DNA of 36,640 bases from Pseudomonas fluorescens. Its GTDB lineage: Bacteria > Pseudomonadota > Alphaproteobacteria > UBA2136 > UBA6156. This document shows positions 1-8,364 of the stretch, one piece after another. Every line of letters starts with the position of its first letter. Within the stretch, counting starts at the first letter, position 1. The position numbers were made by a program, and so were the translations under genes. The DNA lies in contig QFOU01000006.1 of the NCBI GenBank assembly GCA_003241595.1, positions 1-36,640 of the forward strand, read 5' to 3'. The notes beneath the pieces were generated by a model. The model saw only the letters and a program-made list of their open reading frames with translations. It ran no database searches and was not told where the DNA came from.

Positions 1-1
1 T

Positions 2-2137
2 ACACCTTCCCATAAGCGTATCCGTCAGCGTAAGAACCCGCCCCATATCCTTTTGACGACGCCTGAGTCTCTGATGCTGATGCTGTCCTATCCGGATGCT
101 CCGACTATTTTTGGCAAACTGAAGCTTGTGGTTATTGATGAAATTCACAGTATTGCACCGAGTAAACGGGGCGACTTCTTGGCTTTGGCTTTAGCGCGAC
201 TTGCCACCTTGGCACCCCAGCATATCCGGTTTGGTTTATCGGCCACCGTGGCCGACCCTTCTGTTCTGGCCCGTTGGCTGGGACCTGTGGGGCAGCCCGT
301 AAAGGTACTTGAAGTGCAATCACACGCTCTCCCGAAGATCAGCCTTCTTCCTACCGAGGCGAGGCTTCCTTACGGTGGTTTTATGGCACGCTACGCTATG
401 CCGGACATTTACAAGGCGATTGCTCAGGCGAAGACCAGCATTGTGTTTGTGAACACCCGTTCTCAATGCGAACGGACTTTCCAGCTGCTATGGGATGCTA
501 ATACGGAAGGATTGCCTATCGCCATTTACCATGGCTCTCTCACGAAAGAGCAGCGGCGTAAAACCGAAGCCATGATGGCCGAAGGCAAATTGCGCGCGAT
601 TGTGGCGACTGCCGCCTTGGAGCTTGGTATCGACTGGGGCGATGTGGACCTTGTCATCAATATTGGTGCACCCAAGGGGGTGAGCCGTCTGATGCAGCGT
701 GTGGGCCGCTCCAACCATCATATGGATGAGCCGAGTCGAGCGTTTCTGGTTCCGGCTAACCATTTTGAAGTATTGGAATGCCAGAGCGCGTTAGAGGCGA
801 TCGGTGGCGGCAAGCTTGATGGAGAACCGTTACTCCCCGGAGGGCTGGATGTAGTTGTACAATTCATCATTAACTGCGCCTGCAGTGGTCCCATCCAACC
901 TTCCGACATTTACCGGCAAATTCAGTGTGCCACCCCTTACGCCCAATTAGAGGCGGGCGTGTTTGATCTCCTGTTCAGTTTTGCGGTGGATGGCGGTTAT
1001 GTATTGAAGAACTACGAGCGCTATGCGCGGTTGATTCTGGATAAAGATGGTGCCTACGTTATCTCCAGTCGCGCCGTCGCTTCCCGCCACCGTATGAACA
1101 TCGGGGTTATTACCGATGCCGCGCGTCTTTCGGTAAAGCGTATCACGGTCAATGGGCGTAGCATGGGCGTGTTGGGGCAGGTCGAAGAAAGCTTTGCTCA
1201 GGGTCTGGTACCTGGCGATACTTTTCTGTTTGCGGGTGAGATTCTTGAGTTTGTGCGGGTAAAAGACATGTTTTTAGAGGCGCGCCGTTCCCAAGCAAAG
1301 CAGCCGAAGATACCTTCTTATGCTGGCAGTAATATGCCGCTTTCCACATTTCTGGCAGACGGTGTACGCCGGTTATTACGCGCGCCTGCTCACTGGCAAA
1401 AGCTGCCTGCCAGTGTGCGGGAATGGTTGGTTCTGCAAAAGGATTTTTCGGGATTGCCGGATACCGAGGGGCTTTTGGTCGAACATTTTGAGTTTCAGAA
1501 ACGTTGGATGACCATGATCTATACGTTTGAAGGCCGTCGTGCCAACCAGACCTTGGGCATGCTGATGACCCGTCGCATGGAGCGTTTGAGACTTAAGCCC
1601 CTCGGCTTCAGTATTACCGACTACGCCATATCTATTGTCGGGTTGGAGCGTATGTCATCTGCCCAGTGCCGTGAGTTATTGAGCCCTGAAATACTTACTG
1701 ATGATTTAGAGGCTTGGTTGATGGAATCGCCCATGCTTAAGCGTTCTTTCCGGCGTGTTGCCCTGGTGAGCGGTATTGCCGAGCAGCGCCATGGTGGCAG
1801 CCGTAAAACGATGAAGCAGCTCACATTCTCTACTGACCTGGTGTACGACGTGCTGCGCCGGCATGAGCCCGACCATATCCTTCTGAAAGTGGCGCGTGAC
1901 GATGCCGAACGCGAGCTGCTGGATGTGGAGCGCCTGTCTGAGCTGCTTATTCGCGTGCACGATCATATTGATTTTCATGTGGTTGAACGGCCTTCGCCTA
2001 TGGCCATTCCGATTTTGTTCGATGTCCGTCGCGAAGCGGTCATGGGGGAGGGGGTTGAATATTTGCTCCAGCACAATGAGTTTCAGGCTGAAGCTGAGCA
2101 TCTGATGGAGGATGTGCGTGATGCCCTCCAACCGTAA
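2..2137 (+). CDS. Ligase-associated DNA damage response DEXH helicase (5' end outside window)
   Basis: The reading frame is open from base 2, so the gene enters from upstream; the first in-window start codon (TTG at 53) is internal. What remains is a large superfamily-2 helicase of the Lhr type. Visible motifs are TTPESL (Ib), VVIDEIHSIAPSKRG (motif II, DEIH), LSATVADP (III), IAIYHGSL, ATAALELGIDWGDVDLVI and QRVGRSNH (V-VI), then the long Lhr C-terminal region. Motif I (Walker A) lies outside the window. The immediately following PdeM-type phosphoesterase gene identifies this as the ligase-associated (LAD) helicase, which normally belongs with an ATP-dependent DNA ligase and an exonuclease in DNA repair; neither is visible here. 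Stop at 2137 overlaps the next gene by 17 bases, indicating translational coupling. Confidence 0.9.
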   Translation, partial: TPSHKRIRQRKNPPHILLTTPESLMLMLSYPDAPTIFGKLKLVVIDEIHSIAPSKRGDFLALALARLATLAPQHIRFGLSATVADPSVLARWLGPVGQPVKVLEVQSHALPKISLLPTEARLPYGGFMARYAMPDIYKAIAQAKTSIVFVNTRSQCERTFQLLWDANTEGLPIAIYHGSLTKEQRRKTEAMMAEGKLRAIVATAALELGIDWGDVDLVINIGAPKGVSRLMQRVGRSNHHMDEPSRAFLVPANHFEVLECQSALEAIGGGKLDGEPLLPGGLDVVVQFIINCACSGPIQPSDIYRQIQCATPYAQLEAGVFDLLFSFAVDGGYVLKNYERYARLILDKDGAYVISSRAVASRHRMNIGVITDAARLSVKRITVNGRSMGVLGQVEESFAQGLVPGDTFLFAGEILEFVRVKDMFLEARRSQAKQPKIPSYAGSNMPLSTFLADGVRRLLRAPAHWQKLPASVREWLVLQKDFSGLPDTEGLLVEHFEFQKRWMTMIYTFEGRRANQTLGMLMTRRMERLRLKPLGFSITDYAISIVGLERMSSAQCRELLSPEILTDDLEAWLMESPMLKRSFRRVALVSGIAEQRHGGSRKTMKQLTFSTDLVYDVLRRHEPDHILLKVARDDAERELLDVERLSELLIRVHDHIDFHVVERPSPMAIPILFDVRREAVMGEGVEYLLQHNEFQAEAEHLMEDVRDALQP

Positions 2138-2813
2138 TACACGTGAAATCTCATTCGGGGGCGAGCGGCTGTGGCTTGACCCTGCTGCGGCAGTTTACAT
2201 GCCGGACCATGCGACTCTTATTGTATCTGATCTTCATTTGGAAAAAGGGAGTTTTCTCAGTCAGACCGGCGCGCCTGTACCCCTTTACGATTCTGTTGAA
2301 ACTCTCCTCAATCTTAAGAGTTTGGTCGAATATTATAAACCTCAGCAGGTGGTGTTGTTGGGAGATACGTTTCATGATCGCCATGCGTTAGCGCGCCTGC
2401 CAGAGACGCAGCGAGAGCTTCTGCACGGTCTTTCCCTGTCTGTCACAGGCTGGTTTTGGGTAGCGGGTAACCACGACCCTGACTTGAATCTTGATCTTCC
2501 GGGTGTGACAACCACCCAGCATAGAGTGGGCAATCTTCATCTCTCCCATGAGCCTGTAAAAGGTTTCGATCCCTTGGTGGTGGGGCACTTCCATCCCAAA
2601 ATCAGCACCCATATTCAGGGTCACAAGGTGAAAGGCAAAGTTTTTATTTCTGATCCGGGTTTGTTGATTCTTCCCGCTTTTGGGACTTATGCGGGAGGAT
2701 TACTCACCACACACTCCATTTACAAAGAGTATTTTCGAGTAACTCCGACACAATTCATGATTCTAAGGGATAAAATCTGGAAAATTCCGGATAAAGTCTC
2801 ACGTCAGCTTTGA
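2121..2813 (+). CDS. pdeM: Ligase-associated DNA damage response endonuclease PdeM
   Basis: A 230-residue calcineurin-like metallophosphoesterase. The metal-binding motifs appear in order: SDLHLEKGS (D-x-H), LLGDTFHDRH (GD-x-x-HD), AGNHDPD (GNHD), LSHEP and VGHFHPK (GH-x-H). The DLHLEKG signature and the upstream LAD helicase point to PdeM, a proposed nuclease of the ligase-associated repair set. I chose the ATG at 2121 because a perfect GGAGG lies at 2107-2111, nine bases upstream; the in-frame ATG at 2112 overlaps that site and has none of its own. The gene starts inside the helicase gene. Its 3' end overlaps the convergent NDUFA9-like gene by 10 bases, and I see no terminator between them. 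Confidence 0.88.
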   Translation: MPSNRNTREISFGGERLWLDPAAAVYMPDHATLIVSDLHLEKGSFLSQTGAPVPLYDSVETLLNLKSLVEYYKPQQVVLLGDTFHDRHALARLPETQRELLHGLSLSVTGWFWVAGNHDPDLNLDLPGVTTTQHRVGNLHLSHEPVKGFDPLVVGHFHPKISTHIQGHKVKGKVFISDPGLLILPAFGTYAGGLLTTHSIYKEYFRVTPTQFMILRDKIWKIPDKVSRQL

Positions 2814-3646
2814 GAGATATTGTCTTGACGCAGAAGACGGACCTGATCGGGAGTGACCAGAAGCCAGGAAGGAATGAGATGGTATTGTGTCACTTTGTCG
2901 AGAGTTGACATAAGGATGGCGACTATCTGCGTGAGGCTCCACGGCAGAGGTAATAACAGACGTTTACGGTGGAGATGCTGAAGTTCTTTTGTGGCGAGGT
3001 CGCGGAATGTTAAGACGCGTGGGCCGACCACATTTTGCGGTTTACTGGTGGGAGTAATACACGCATCCGCAATCCGTTCTGCCAGCGTGGTTACATCGAC
3101 CGGCTGAAATTTGGTTGTACCGTACCCGGGTAGTACCATGAATGGGGAATGACGGGTGAGGAGGTCGATTTGCTGGCGGAAGCCGCCGCCCTGTCCCATC
3201 ACCAAGGAAGGGCGAAGAATGGCGGCTTGGGGGAAAAATGTGCGAACCGCAGCTTCGGCATACCCTTTGGCACGTGCGTAGGCGCTTTGGGCCTGTGTAT
3301 CGGCACCCAAAGCAGAGACGTACACCATATGGGGGATATGAGCCTCGTGGGCTGCGCAAGCGACGTTACGGCTGCCGTGATGGATGACTGCGTCGAATGT
3401 CTGGCCGCGTTCGGCAAGAATTGCGACCAGATGGACAACGCATGTGCAGCCTTGGAGTGCGGGGAGAAGTGTCTCGGGTCGGGAGGTATCGGCTGCAGAG
3501 AAACGTTCCCCCGGTTGTAGTACTGGAGGCGAACTTCTTGCCACAAGGCGCACGGCATGCCCGCGTTGACGGAGAACGCGGCTTACCTCTCGGCCAATAA
3601 AACCGGTGCCGCCGACCAGAGCGATTTGAAGATTCTGTTTAGCCAT
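2804..3646 (-). CDS. NDUFA9-like NAD(P)-binding epimerase/SDR family protein
   Basis: About 280 residues with an N-terminal Rossmann fold: IALVGGTGFIGREV is the glycine-rich GxxGxxG dinucleotide loop, followed by basic residues (LVARS), then VVHLVA, VYVSALGAD and SAYARAKGYAE, which carries the Tyr-x-x-x-Lys of extended SDRs, and ILRPSLVMGQGG. This order matches the atypical SDRs related to complex I subunit NDUFA9, common in alphaproteobacteria; the substrate is unknown. The ATG at 3646 puts the Rossmann loop about ten residues in; a TTG at 3670 in the same frame is possible. No strong ribosome-binding site is visible at either. It overlaps the 3' end of the DUF2177 gene by eight bases and is probably co-transcribed with it. 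Confidence 0.75.
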   Translation of the reverse strand: MAKQNLQIALVGGTGFIGREVSRVLRQRGHAVRLVARSSPPVLQPGERFSAADTSRPETLLPALQGCTCVVHLVAILAERGQTFDAVIHHGSRNVACAAHEAHIPHMVYVSALGADTQAQSAYARAKGYAEAAVRTFFPQAAILRPSLVMGQGGGFRQQIDLLTRHSPFMVLPGYGTTKFQPVDVTTLAERIADACITPTSKPQNVVGPRVLTFRDLATKELQHLHRKRLLLPLPWSLTQIVAILMSTLDKVTQYHLIPSWLLVTPDQVRLLRQDNISQS

Positions 3647-4058
3647 GACGGGCCAGTCTGAGAGTGGCAAATTTCATGGCAAGCGCGGTTAATGTAGTCA
3701 CTAGCGATCCCCATAGGATATCCGACACCGTGATGGCGATGGGCCAATTGAGGAGTGTGGCCTGGTTGGTGAGATCGTAAGCGGCATAGGCAAGACCACC
3801 TAAAAAAGCACCATTCAGGGCCGTAGGGCGATAGCTTTGATTCTGCAGATAGGGACGTACCACAAACCAGTAGATGCCTGTTGTATAAAAAGGGTAGAAC
3901 ATTGCAACGGCCCACCATGTAACCGTGGGTGCCATTAAATGACCCAGCTTGGTTTGGTAGACATCTTTCATAATAAGGCCCAGCCAGAGTGCATCTGCTG
4001 CCATAAATACGATAAGGCCGAGGACCAGTGTGATGAGAGTGGTGCGAAGATTGGACAT
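3639..4058 (-). CDS. DUF2177 family small membrane protein
   Basis: A 139-residue protein with four predicted membrane segments: near residues 7-27 (LITLVLGLIVFMAADALWLG), 46-66, 83-100 and 107-126. The segment GGLAYAAYDLTNQATLLNW is the recognisable DUF2177 signature, with a Tyr-Asp-Leu-Thr-Asn stretch followed by a conserved Trp. Function is unknown; it should sit in the inner membrane. It starts nine bases after the stop of the glutathione peroxidase gene and overlaps the next gene, so the three probably form one minus-strand operon. Confidence 0.8.
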   Translation of the reverse strand: MSNLRTTLITLVLGLIVFMAADALWLGLIMKDVYQTKLGHLMAPTVTWWAVAMFYPFYTTGIYWFVVRPYLQNQSYRPTALNGAFLGGLAYAAYDLTNQATLLNWPIAITVSDILWGSLVTTLTALAMKFATLRLARHG

Positions 4059-4067
4059 GGTACTGTA

Positions 4068-4649
4068 CTAATGTTGGTTGGGAATGGGTTTAGCCAACTC
4101 GGTTTCAATAGCTTCGGTAAGCTTGGAGGAGAGAGGGGAGGTTGTGCTGAGATAGAATTTCACCGGCTTTCCATCCCGGCCTATGAGGTATTTGTGGAAG
4201 TTCCACTTAGGGGCGCTTCCTAGCCCCAGTTGAGCGGGAACCCATTTATAAAAGCTGTGAGCTTGCTTGCCGATAACGTTTTCTTTCTGAGCCATGGGAA
4301 AAGTCACGCCGTAATTGTAGCGGCAGACCTGCTCGATATCAGTTTCGGTATCCGGTTCCTGGCTGCCGAAGTTATTGCTGGGTACGCCGACAATCGTAAA
4401 GCCTTGCTCTTTATATTTTTGGTAAAGAGTTTCAAGGTCGGCAAACTGGGGGGTGAAACCGCAATTTGAAGCGGTGTTGATCACCAGAAGCACCTGACCT
4501 TTGAATTTGGACAGTTCCAGTGGGGCTCCTCGTCCGTGGAGTTTATGGAACGAAAAATCCCACGCTGTTTTGGGTGTCGCATCGGCATAGAGTGTGCCGG
4601 TGAGGGGGGTCAGGAATACCCAGAAAACATTGAATTTCATACGTATCAT
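4068..4649 (-). CDS. Glutathione peroxidase-like thiol peroxidase, exported
   Basis: A thioredoxin-fold peroxidase of the GPx family. The catalytic cysteine is in NTASNCGFTPQF; the other family residues are visible as the Gln in NNFGSQEP and the Trp-Asn in WNFHKYLI. FPMAQKENVIG corresponds to the usual FPxxxKxxVNG. It should reduce hydrogen or lipid peroxides, in bacteria more often with thioredoxin than with glutathione. Unlike cytoplasmic homologues it begins with a short basic stretch, a hydrophobic segment (VFWVFLTPLTGT) and LYADA, which looks like a Sec signal peptide, so a periplasmic location is likely. The start is uncertain: ATG at 4649 or 4640 both keep the signal peptide, and neither has a good Shine-Dalgarno. 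First gene of a three-gene minus-strand operon. Confidence 0.87.
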   Translation of the reverse strand: MIRMKFNVFWVFLTPLTGTLYADATPKTAWDFSFHKLHGRGAPLELSKFKGQVLLVINTASNCGFTPQFADLETLYQKYKEQGFTIVGVPSNNFGSQEPDTETDIEQVCRYNYGVTFPMAQKENVIGKQAHSFYKWVPAQLGLGSAPKWNFHKYLIGRDGKPVKFYLSTTSPLSSKLTEAIETELAKPIPNQH

Positions 4650-5003
4650 TCTATGTTTCTTTTTCTGAAAGAAAAGGTATTTTTCATGAATTATCATTTT
4701 GATTGGTTGTTAGGAGTGAGCGGGATCAGGCGTATAAATCAGCATGTAATTGACGGCGGTGCTAGGCGTTGTTGTCCATCGCCATGTGAGAGGATTAAAT
4801 GTAAATCGTGGGAAGGATGCGATATTGAATTCTAATAGTTTGATTAATATTTAATAAATAGAATTCATATATTATGGATACCCCCAGATGTTACCATAAT
4901 GATAGTTTTGATATCTAATTAAAGCGATACCAGACGGTATTGTACATCGTTGAGCTTTAGAATACTATTTATGCTAATGTTAAACATCTAATTAGTATGA
5001 TAA
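4650..5003 (+). other. Intergenic transition from core genome to AT-rich island
   Basis: No credible gene. Composition drops sharply in GC after about 4825. It holds GGAAGGATGCGA at 4811-4822, which matches 11 of 12 bases of tRNA-Gln at 14877-14888 in the same orientation; an inverted repeat of TGAATTCTA (4826-4834) and TAGAATTCA (4859-4867); and ATACCCCCAG at 4878-4887, a motif repeated three times upstream of the integrase. I read this as the left edge of the island. The promoter of the ABC-3C operon must lie in 4890-5003, but I cannot place it confidently. Confidence 0.5.
4811..4822 (+). repeat. Candidate distal att half-site of the island
   Basis: GGAAGGATGCGA differs at one base from GGAAGGATTCGA at 14877-14888, the T-arm/acceptor junction of tRNA-Gln, in direct orientation. 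It lies between core genes and the first island gene. Twelve bases with one mismatch is weak evidence alone; location is what makes it worth noting. Confidence 0.3.
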
Positions 5004-6026
5004 ATGTCTCCCCAATATTATCCACCTCAACAATTGATCGCTCTGTACTCACCAGATGACTGGGAAAAATTTGTTGAAGAATGGTTGTTTAGTCTTACGG
5101 CTTCGAATGGCTACTCGCATGTTCAAAAGCTCGCTGGATCTGGTGATCAGGGGCGAGATGTTGTGGGCCACACAGTTGCTCAAAAATTTGATGAGCCTTG
5201 GGATAACTATCAATGTAAACACTATTCGAACAAGCTTGGCCCTGCAGATTTAACAGAAGAGGCATGTAAGCATATCTTTTTTGCATATAAAGGAGAGTTT
5301 GTTCCTGCCCGGCAGTATTACTTTGTAGCCCCATTAGGGGTTTCTACTGAAAGCGCTAAACTTCTAGGTGATGCTAATAAATTCAAAGCCCGTGTTATTA
5401 AAGAATGGGATAAAATGACTGCTTCGTACAAACTTATCGAAGCAATGTCCCCCGCGTTACTTACATATATTCAAAATTTTGATTTCTCAATTTTTCGCTC
5501 TTATACCACTATCCAAATTGTATCTGAGCATTCAAAAACACCTTATCACGCTCAACGGTTTGGAAATGTTCCTATGCCTAAGCTTGCATCTCAGTCAGCA
5601 CCATTAGTGATTGCAGATAATGAAGTTAATTATCTACGAAATATCTTGGATGCGTATGAGGATAAAAAAGGAATTAAAATCAATAATATTGATGATCTTG
5701 ATGTTAATGAACAGAGAGATGTTAAAGAGAATCGAGATGAGTTTTACAATGCTGAATATTTCCAAACTAAATCCCGAGAAATTCATCCTCCCGAAGAATA
5801 TATTTCGCTTCAAGATGATATATATCACAGCGTGAGTTCAACTCTGAAAGGAGTGTATTCTCATGGAGTAGAGCGGTTAAATAAAACTTTGGAGAAAGTA
5901 ATTGGGGCAGATTTAGGAAAAGCTAATTACCTTGCTGGGGATTTAAGGCCGATTCATAGAAAAGGTATATGCCACCAATTAGCAAATTTAAGTAGGATTT
6001 TATGGAGTAACAAAAATTATGATTAG
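5004..6026 (+). CDS. ABC-three-component system nuclease-like protein (PD-(D/E)XK N-terminus)
   Basis: A 340-residue protein. Residues about 45-78 carry a restriction-endonuclease core: SGDQGRDVVG supplies the Asp, and about 20 residues later NYQCKHY gives the Q-x-K strand, as in Mrr-like nucleases. The middle is variable, and the C-terminus (about 220-340) is acidic, then helical, ending in a Cys/His-containing GICHQLANLSRI. Gene order (this protein, a 162-residue middle component, a Rad50-like ATPase) fits the ABC-3C systems that Krishnan, Burroughs, Iyer and Aravind predicted as biological conflict systems. It would be the effector that cleaves DNA. The ATG at 5004 lacks a clear ribosome-binding site. 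Stop overlaps the next start by eight bases. AT-rich, unlike flanking core genes. Confidence 0.75.
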   Translation: MSPQYYPPQQLIALYSPDDWEKFVEEWLFSLTASNGYSHVQKLAGSGDQGRDVVGHTVAQKFDEPWDNYQCKHYSNKLGPADLTEEACKHIFFAYKGEFVPARQYYFVAPLGVSTESAKLLGDANKFKARVIKEWDKMTASYKLIEAMSPALLTYIQNFDFSIFRSYTTIQIVSEHSKTPYHAQRFGNVPMPKLASQSAPLVIADNEVNYLRNILDAYEDKKGIKINNIDDLDVNEQRDVKENRDEFYNAEYFQTKSREIHPPEEYISLQDDIYHSVSSTLKGVYSHGVERLNKTLEKVIGADLGKANYLAGDLRPIHRKGICHQLANLSRILWSNKNYD

Positions 6027-6507
6027 CTCCAATTTTCAAATTTACCCATTTCATACGTACATTGAGAGCGGATTACGCGCGCTTCTTAGTCTTTACGAAG
6101 CCTATCCCACTGGCATGAGTTTTGAAAGACTCCACTATTATGATTACATTTCTGTTCATACTGCAGATTTCGAAGGTCCTCAGAGTCTTCATGCTAGCTT
6201 TCCGCATCGTTCAGGCGAATACCTTGTTAGAAGGGAGCTGGTTGAGCAAGGCTTAGAATACATGCGGGTTAAAGGTTTAATTTCAGTTTCCCTCTCTCCT
6301 AGAGGAATTGAATATATTTTAACTGATAATGCTGGAGATTATATTTTGAGTCTGAATAAGCCCTATATTGATAAGTTAAAGATTAGAATCAAATGGGTTC
6401 ATTATACGTTTTCAGATACCTCAACGGAAAAATTGAGAGATGTTTTTAGTAAAAAGCTAGGCAAATGGGATAATTTGCTTGAGTTTCAATCAATCGGTAA
6501 AGCGTAA
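6019..6507 (+). CDS. ABC-three-component system middle component
   Basis: A 162-residue protein that starts eight bases inside the preceding gene and ends two bases before the ATPase gene, so the three are tightly coupled. The stretch DYISVHTADFEGPQSLHASF, followed by PHRSGEYLVRRELVEQGLEYM, resembles the middle component 2 family of ABC-3C systems as I remember it. The helical N-terminal part and the hydrophobic alternation around GLISVSLSPRGIEYILTDNA look like a winged helix-turn-helix with its beta wing. Its proposed role is to bridge the ATPase and the effector; no enzymatic motif is visible. Family assignment rests on motif resemblance and context. Confidence 0.7.
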   Translation: MISSNFQIYPFHTYIESGLRALLSLYEAYPTGMSFERLHYYDYISVHTADFEGPQSLHASFPHRSGEYLVRRELVEQGLEYMRVKGLISVSLSPRGIEYILTDNAGDYILSLNKPYIDKLKIRIKWVHYTFSDTSTEKLRDVFSKKLGKWDNLLEFQSIGKA

Positions 6508-6509
6508 CT

Positions 6510-8345
6510 ATGAATAGAATTCTTCTTAAGAAACTAGCCATTACTGACGGAGCTAGTGCGAGTAAATCTGTTGAATTTGTTAATACTGTTACAGTGGTGC
6601 ATGGACACTCGAATACCGGAAAAACGTTTATAAGAGATTTAATAGATTATATATTAGGTTCGGGAGATCCTTTGCGCTCAATAAAGGAGGCTAGCCAATA
6701 TGTTTATGGTTGCCTTGAAATTGAGGTTAATGAAAAGGCTTTTACAATCATACGTAATTTGCGTGGAGGTGAAATTCTTTTTGCGGATAAAAAATTTGAT
6801 GAAATTGACTTTGCGAACATTGATAAACTTAATTTCGAAAAATTAATTACTAAACACTTAGGTAATGGGAATTCTATTTCAGAAAAATTTCTTCATTTAA
6901 GTGGTATGTCGAAAGTAAAAATACTTAGTGATAGTAATTTTACTGAGGGCTCAGTTAAAGAAATGAGCTTAAGAAATTTAGTGAAACTCATTTTAATTAA
7001 TGAACAGCAAATTATTAGCGATTCACCGCCAATTCTTTCTGCTGCTGAAGTGACTGAACAAACTAGACTTAAAACAATATTTACATACTTGATGACGGGG
7101 ATTGATTATTCAAAAGCAATTTTGAAAACTCCCACTAATGAAGTGAAAGAGGCACGTGTAGTCGGACGTAGAGAAACCCTCCAAGGGCTTCTAAAAGAGA
7201 TGAAGCAAGACAGAAATGTTGGTTCTGTAAAAAGCCTTACAAAAAAACTAGAAGATCTTAATAATCAGTTTGATCAATTACAGGAGCAAATTGGAGACTT
7301 GCGAGGTGGGCTTGAAGATAAAGAGCAGATACGTACGCATTATATATCTTCCCGGCGTGAACTTAATGAAAAATATATGTTTCTTAATGATCAGATAAAA
7401 AGATTTGAAGTTTTGCATCAAAGTTATCTTTCGGATCAAGAGAGATTAGATGGTGTGATCGATGCGGCTCACACTTTAGATAAGATGGGCGATGTAAAAT
7501 GTCCAGTTTGTGGTTCTGATCCTACCCACCAATCAAAGCATATTACCGTTGATACAAAGTCACTTATAGAAGCATGTTCTGCAGAGATGGCTAAGGTTAG
7601 CTTGCTAGCAGAAGATCTTGAAGAAACTATCGCGCATAATAAAAAAGAAGTGGCTCATGTCCGTGCTCAATTAGACGACTCCAACTCTCAACTATCTAAA
7701 ATTGAGACAGAACAAGGTATTCTTGAAAAGTTGCTAAGTAGCACAAAGTTGAAAGAATTGGAGGATCTGATCAAAGCGAGGCAAGAAGTTAAAAGTGACT
7801 TAAGCTATCTTGGCAGCCTTCAAGCAATTAAAGAGAAATTCTCTGTGATGGTTAAGGTAGATGAGGATGAAAATGATTCTACTGCGCAAGTAAGTCATAT
7901 GACTGTAATGCCTGGAAGTGCGGCCTTAGATGTCCTATCTAATGAAATTAAATCGCTTTTGGTAGATTGGCGTCTAATTCGAATGGATGACAATGTATTT
8001 ATTGACGAGCAAGGTGAACTTACTGTCGCAGGTAAAAAACGCCGCGATTGTGGAAAAGGAGTGCGTGCGATGTATCATACAGCGTTCAGCCTCGCTTTAC
8101 TAAATGTCTGTATGGATAAGGGTCTTCCACACCCTGGTTTTGTTGTTATTGACTCGCCCTTAACGTCTCATAAAGGTGAAGATGTACTTGATTCTGACGG
8201 AGAAGTATCAGATGAGAACCGTAGAGCTTTCTACGAATCCTTGGCTCGTGCTAAGTGGCAAACAATCATAATTGATAACTACGGGCCGCCGAAATCAAGC
8301 TCTTTACATTCATACTATTTTGATAAAGGACACGGCTTTGCATAG
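6510..8345 (+). CDS. ABC-three-component system ATPase, SMC/Rad50-like (DUF3732 type)
   Basis: A 611-residue ABC ATPase with a split head. The Walker A is GHSNTGKTFIRDLIDYILG near residue 30. Two long charged coiled-coil stretches (about 200-310 and 350-430) flank a zinc-hook-like CPVCGSDP, as in Rad50. The C-terminal head carries a Walker B-like FVVIDSPLTSHKGED followed by WQTIIIDN. The Walker A variant with S-N-T-G-K-T and the length fit the DUF3732 ATPases of ABC-3C systems, thought to sense aberrant DNA or nucleoprotein and license the effector. Last gene of the three-gene operon; a hairpin over its stop codon probably ends transcription. Confidence 0.78.
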   Translation: MNRILLKKLAITDGASASKSVEFVNTVTVVHGHSNTGKTFIRDLIDYILGSGDPLRSIKEASQYVYGCLEIEVNEKAFTIIRNLRGGEILFADKKFDEIDFANIDKLNFEKLITKHLGNGNSISEKFLHLSGMSKVKILSDSNFTEGSVKEMSLRNLVKLILINEQQIISDSPPILSAAEVTEQTRLKTIFTYLMTGIDYSKAILKTPTNEVKEARVVGRRETLQGLLKEMKQDRNVGSVKSLTKKLEDLNNQFDQLQEQIGDLRGGLEDKEQIRTHYISSRRELNEKYMFLNDQIKRFEVLHQSYLSDQERLDGVIDAAHTLDKMGDVKCPVCGSDPTHQSKHITVDTKSLIEACSAEMAKVSLLAEDLEETIAHNKKEVAHVRAQLDDSNSQLSKIETEQGILEKLLSSTKLKELEDLIKARQEVKSDLSYLGSLQAIKEKFSVMVKVDEDENDSTAQVSHMTVMPGSAALDVLSNEIKSLLVDWRLIRMDDNVFIDEQGELTVAGKKRRDCGKGVRAMYHTAFSLALLNVCMDKGLPHPGFVVIDSPLTSHKGEDVLDSDGEVSDENRRAFYESLARAKWQTIIIDNYGPPKSSSLHSYYFDKGHGFA

Positions 8346-8364
8346 TAGCGAAGCCGTAGATTTT
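8332..8364 (+). terminator. Hairpin terminator over the stop codon of the ABC-3C ATPase gene
   Basis: ACGGCTTTGC (8332-8341) pairs with GCGAAGCCGT (8348-8357) with one G-T pair around a six-base loop, followed by a short T run at 8361-8364. The TAG stop lies in the loop. It separates two convergent operons only 19 bases apart. Confidence 0.6.
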
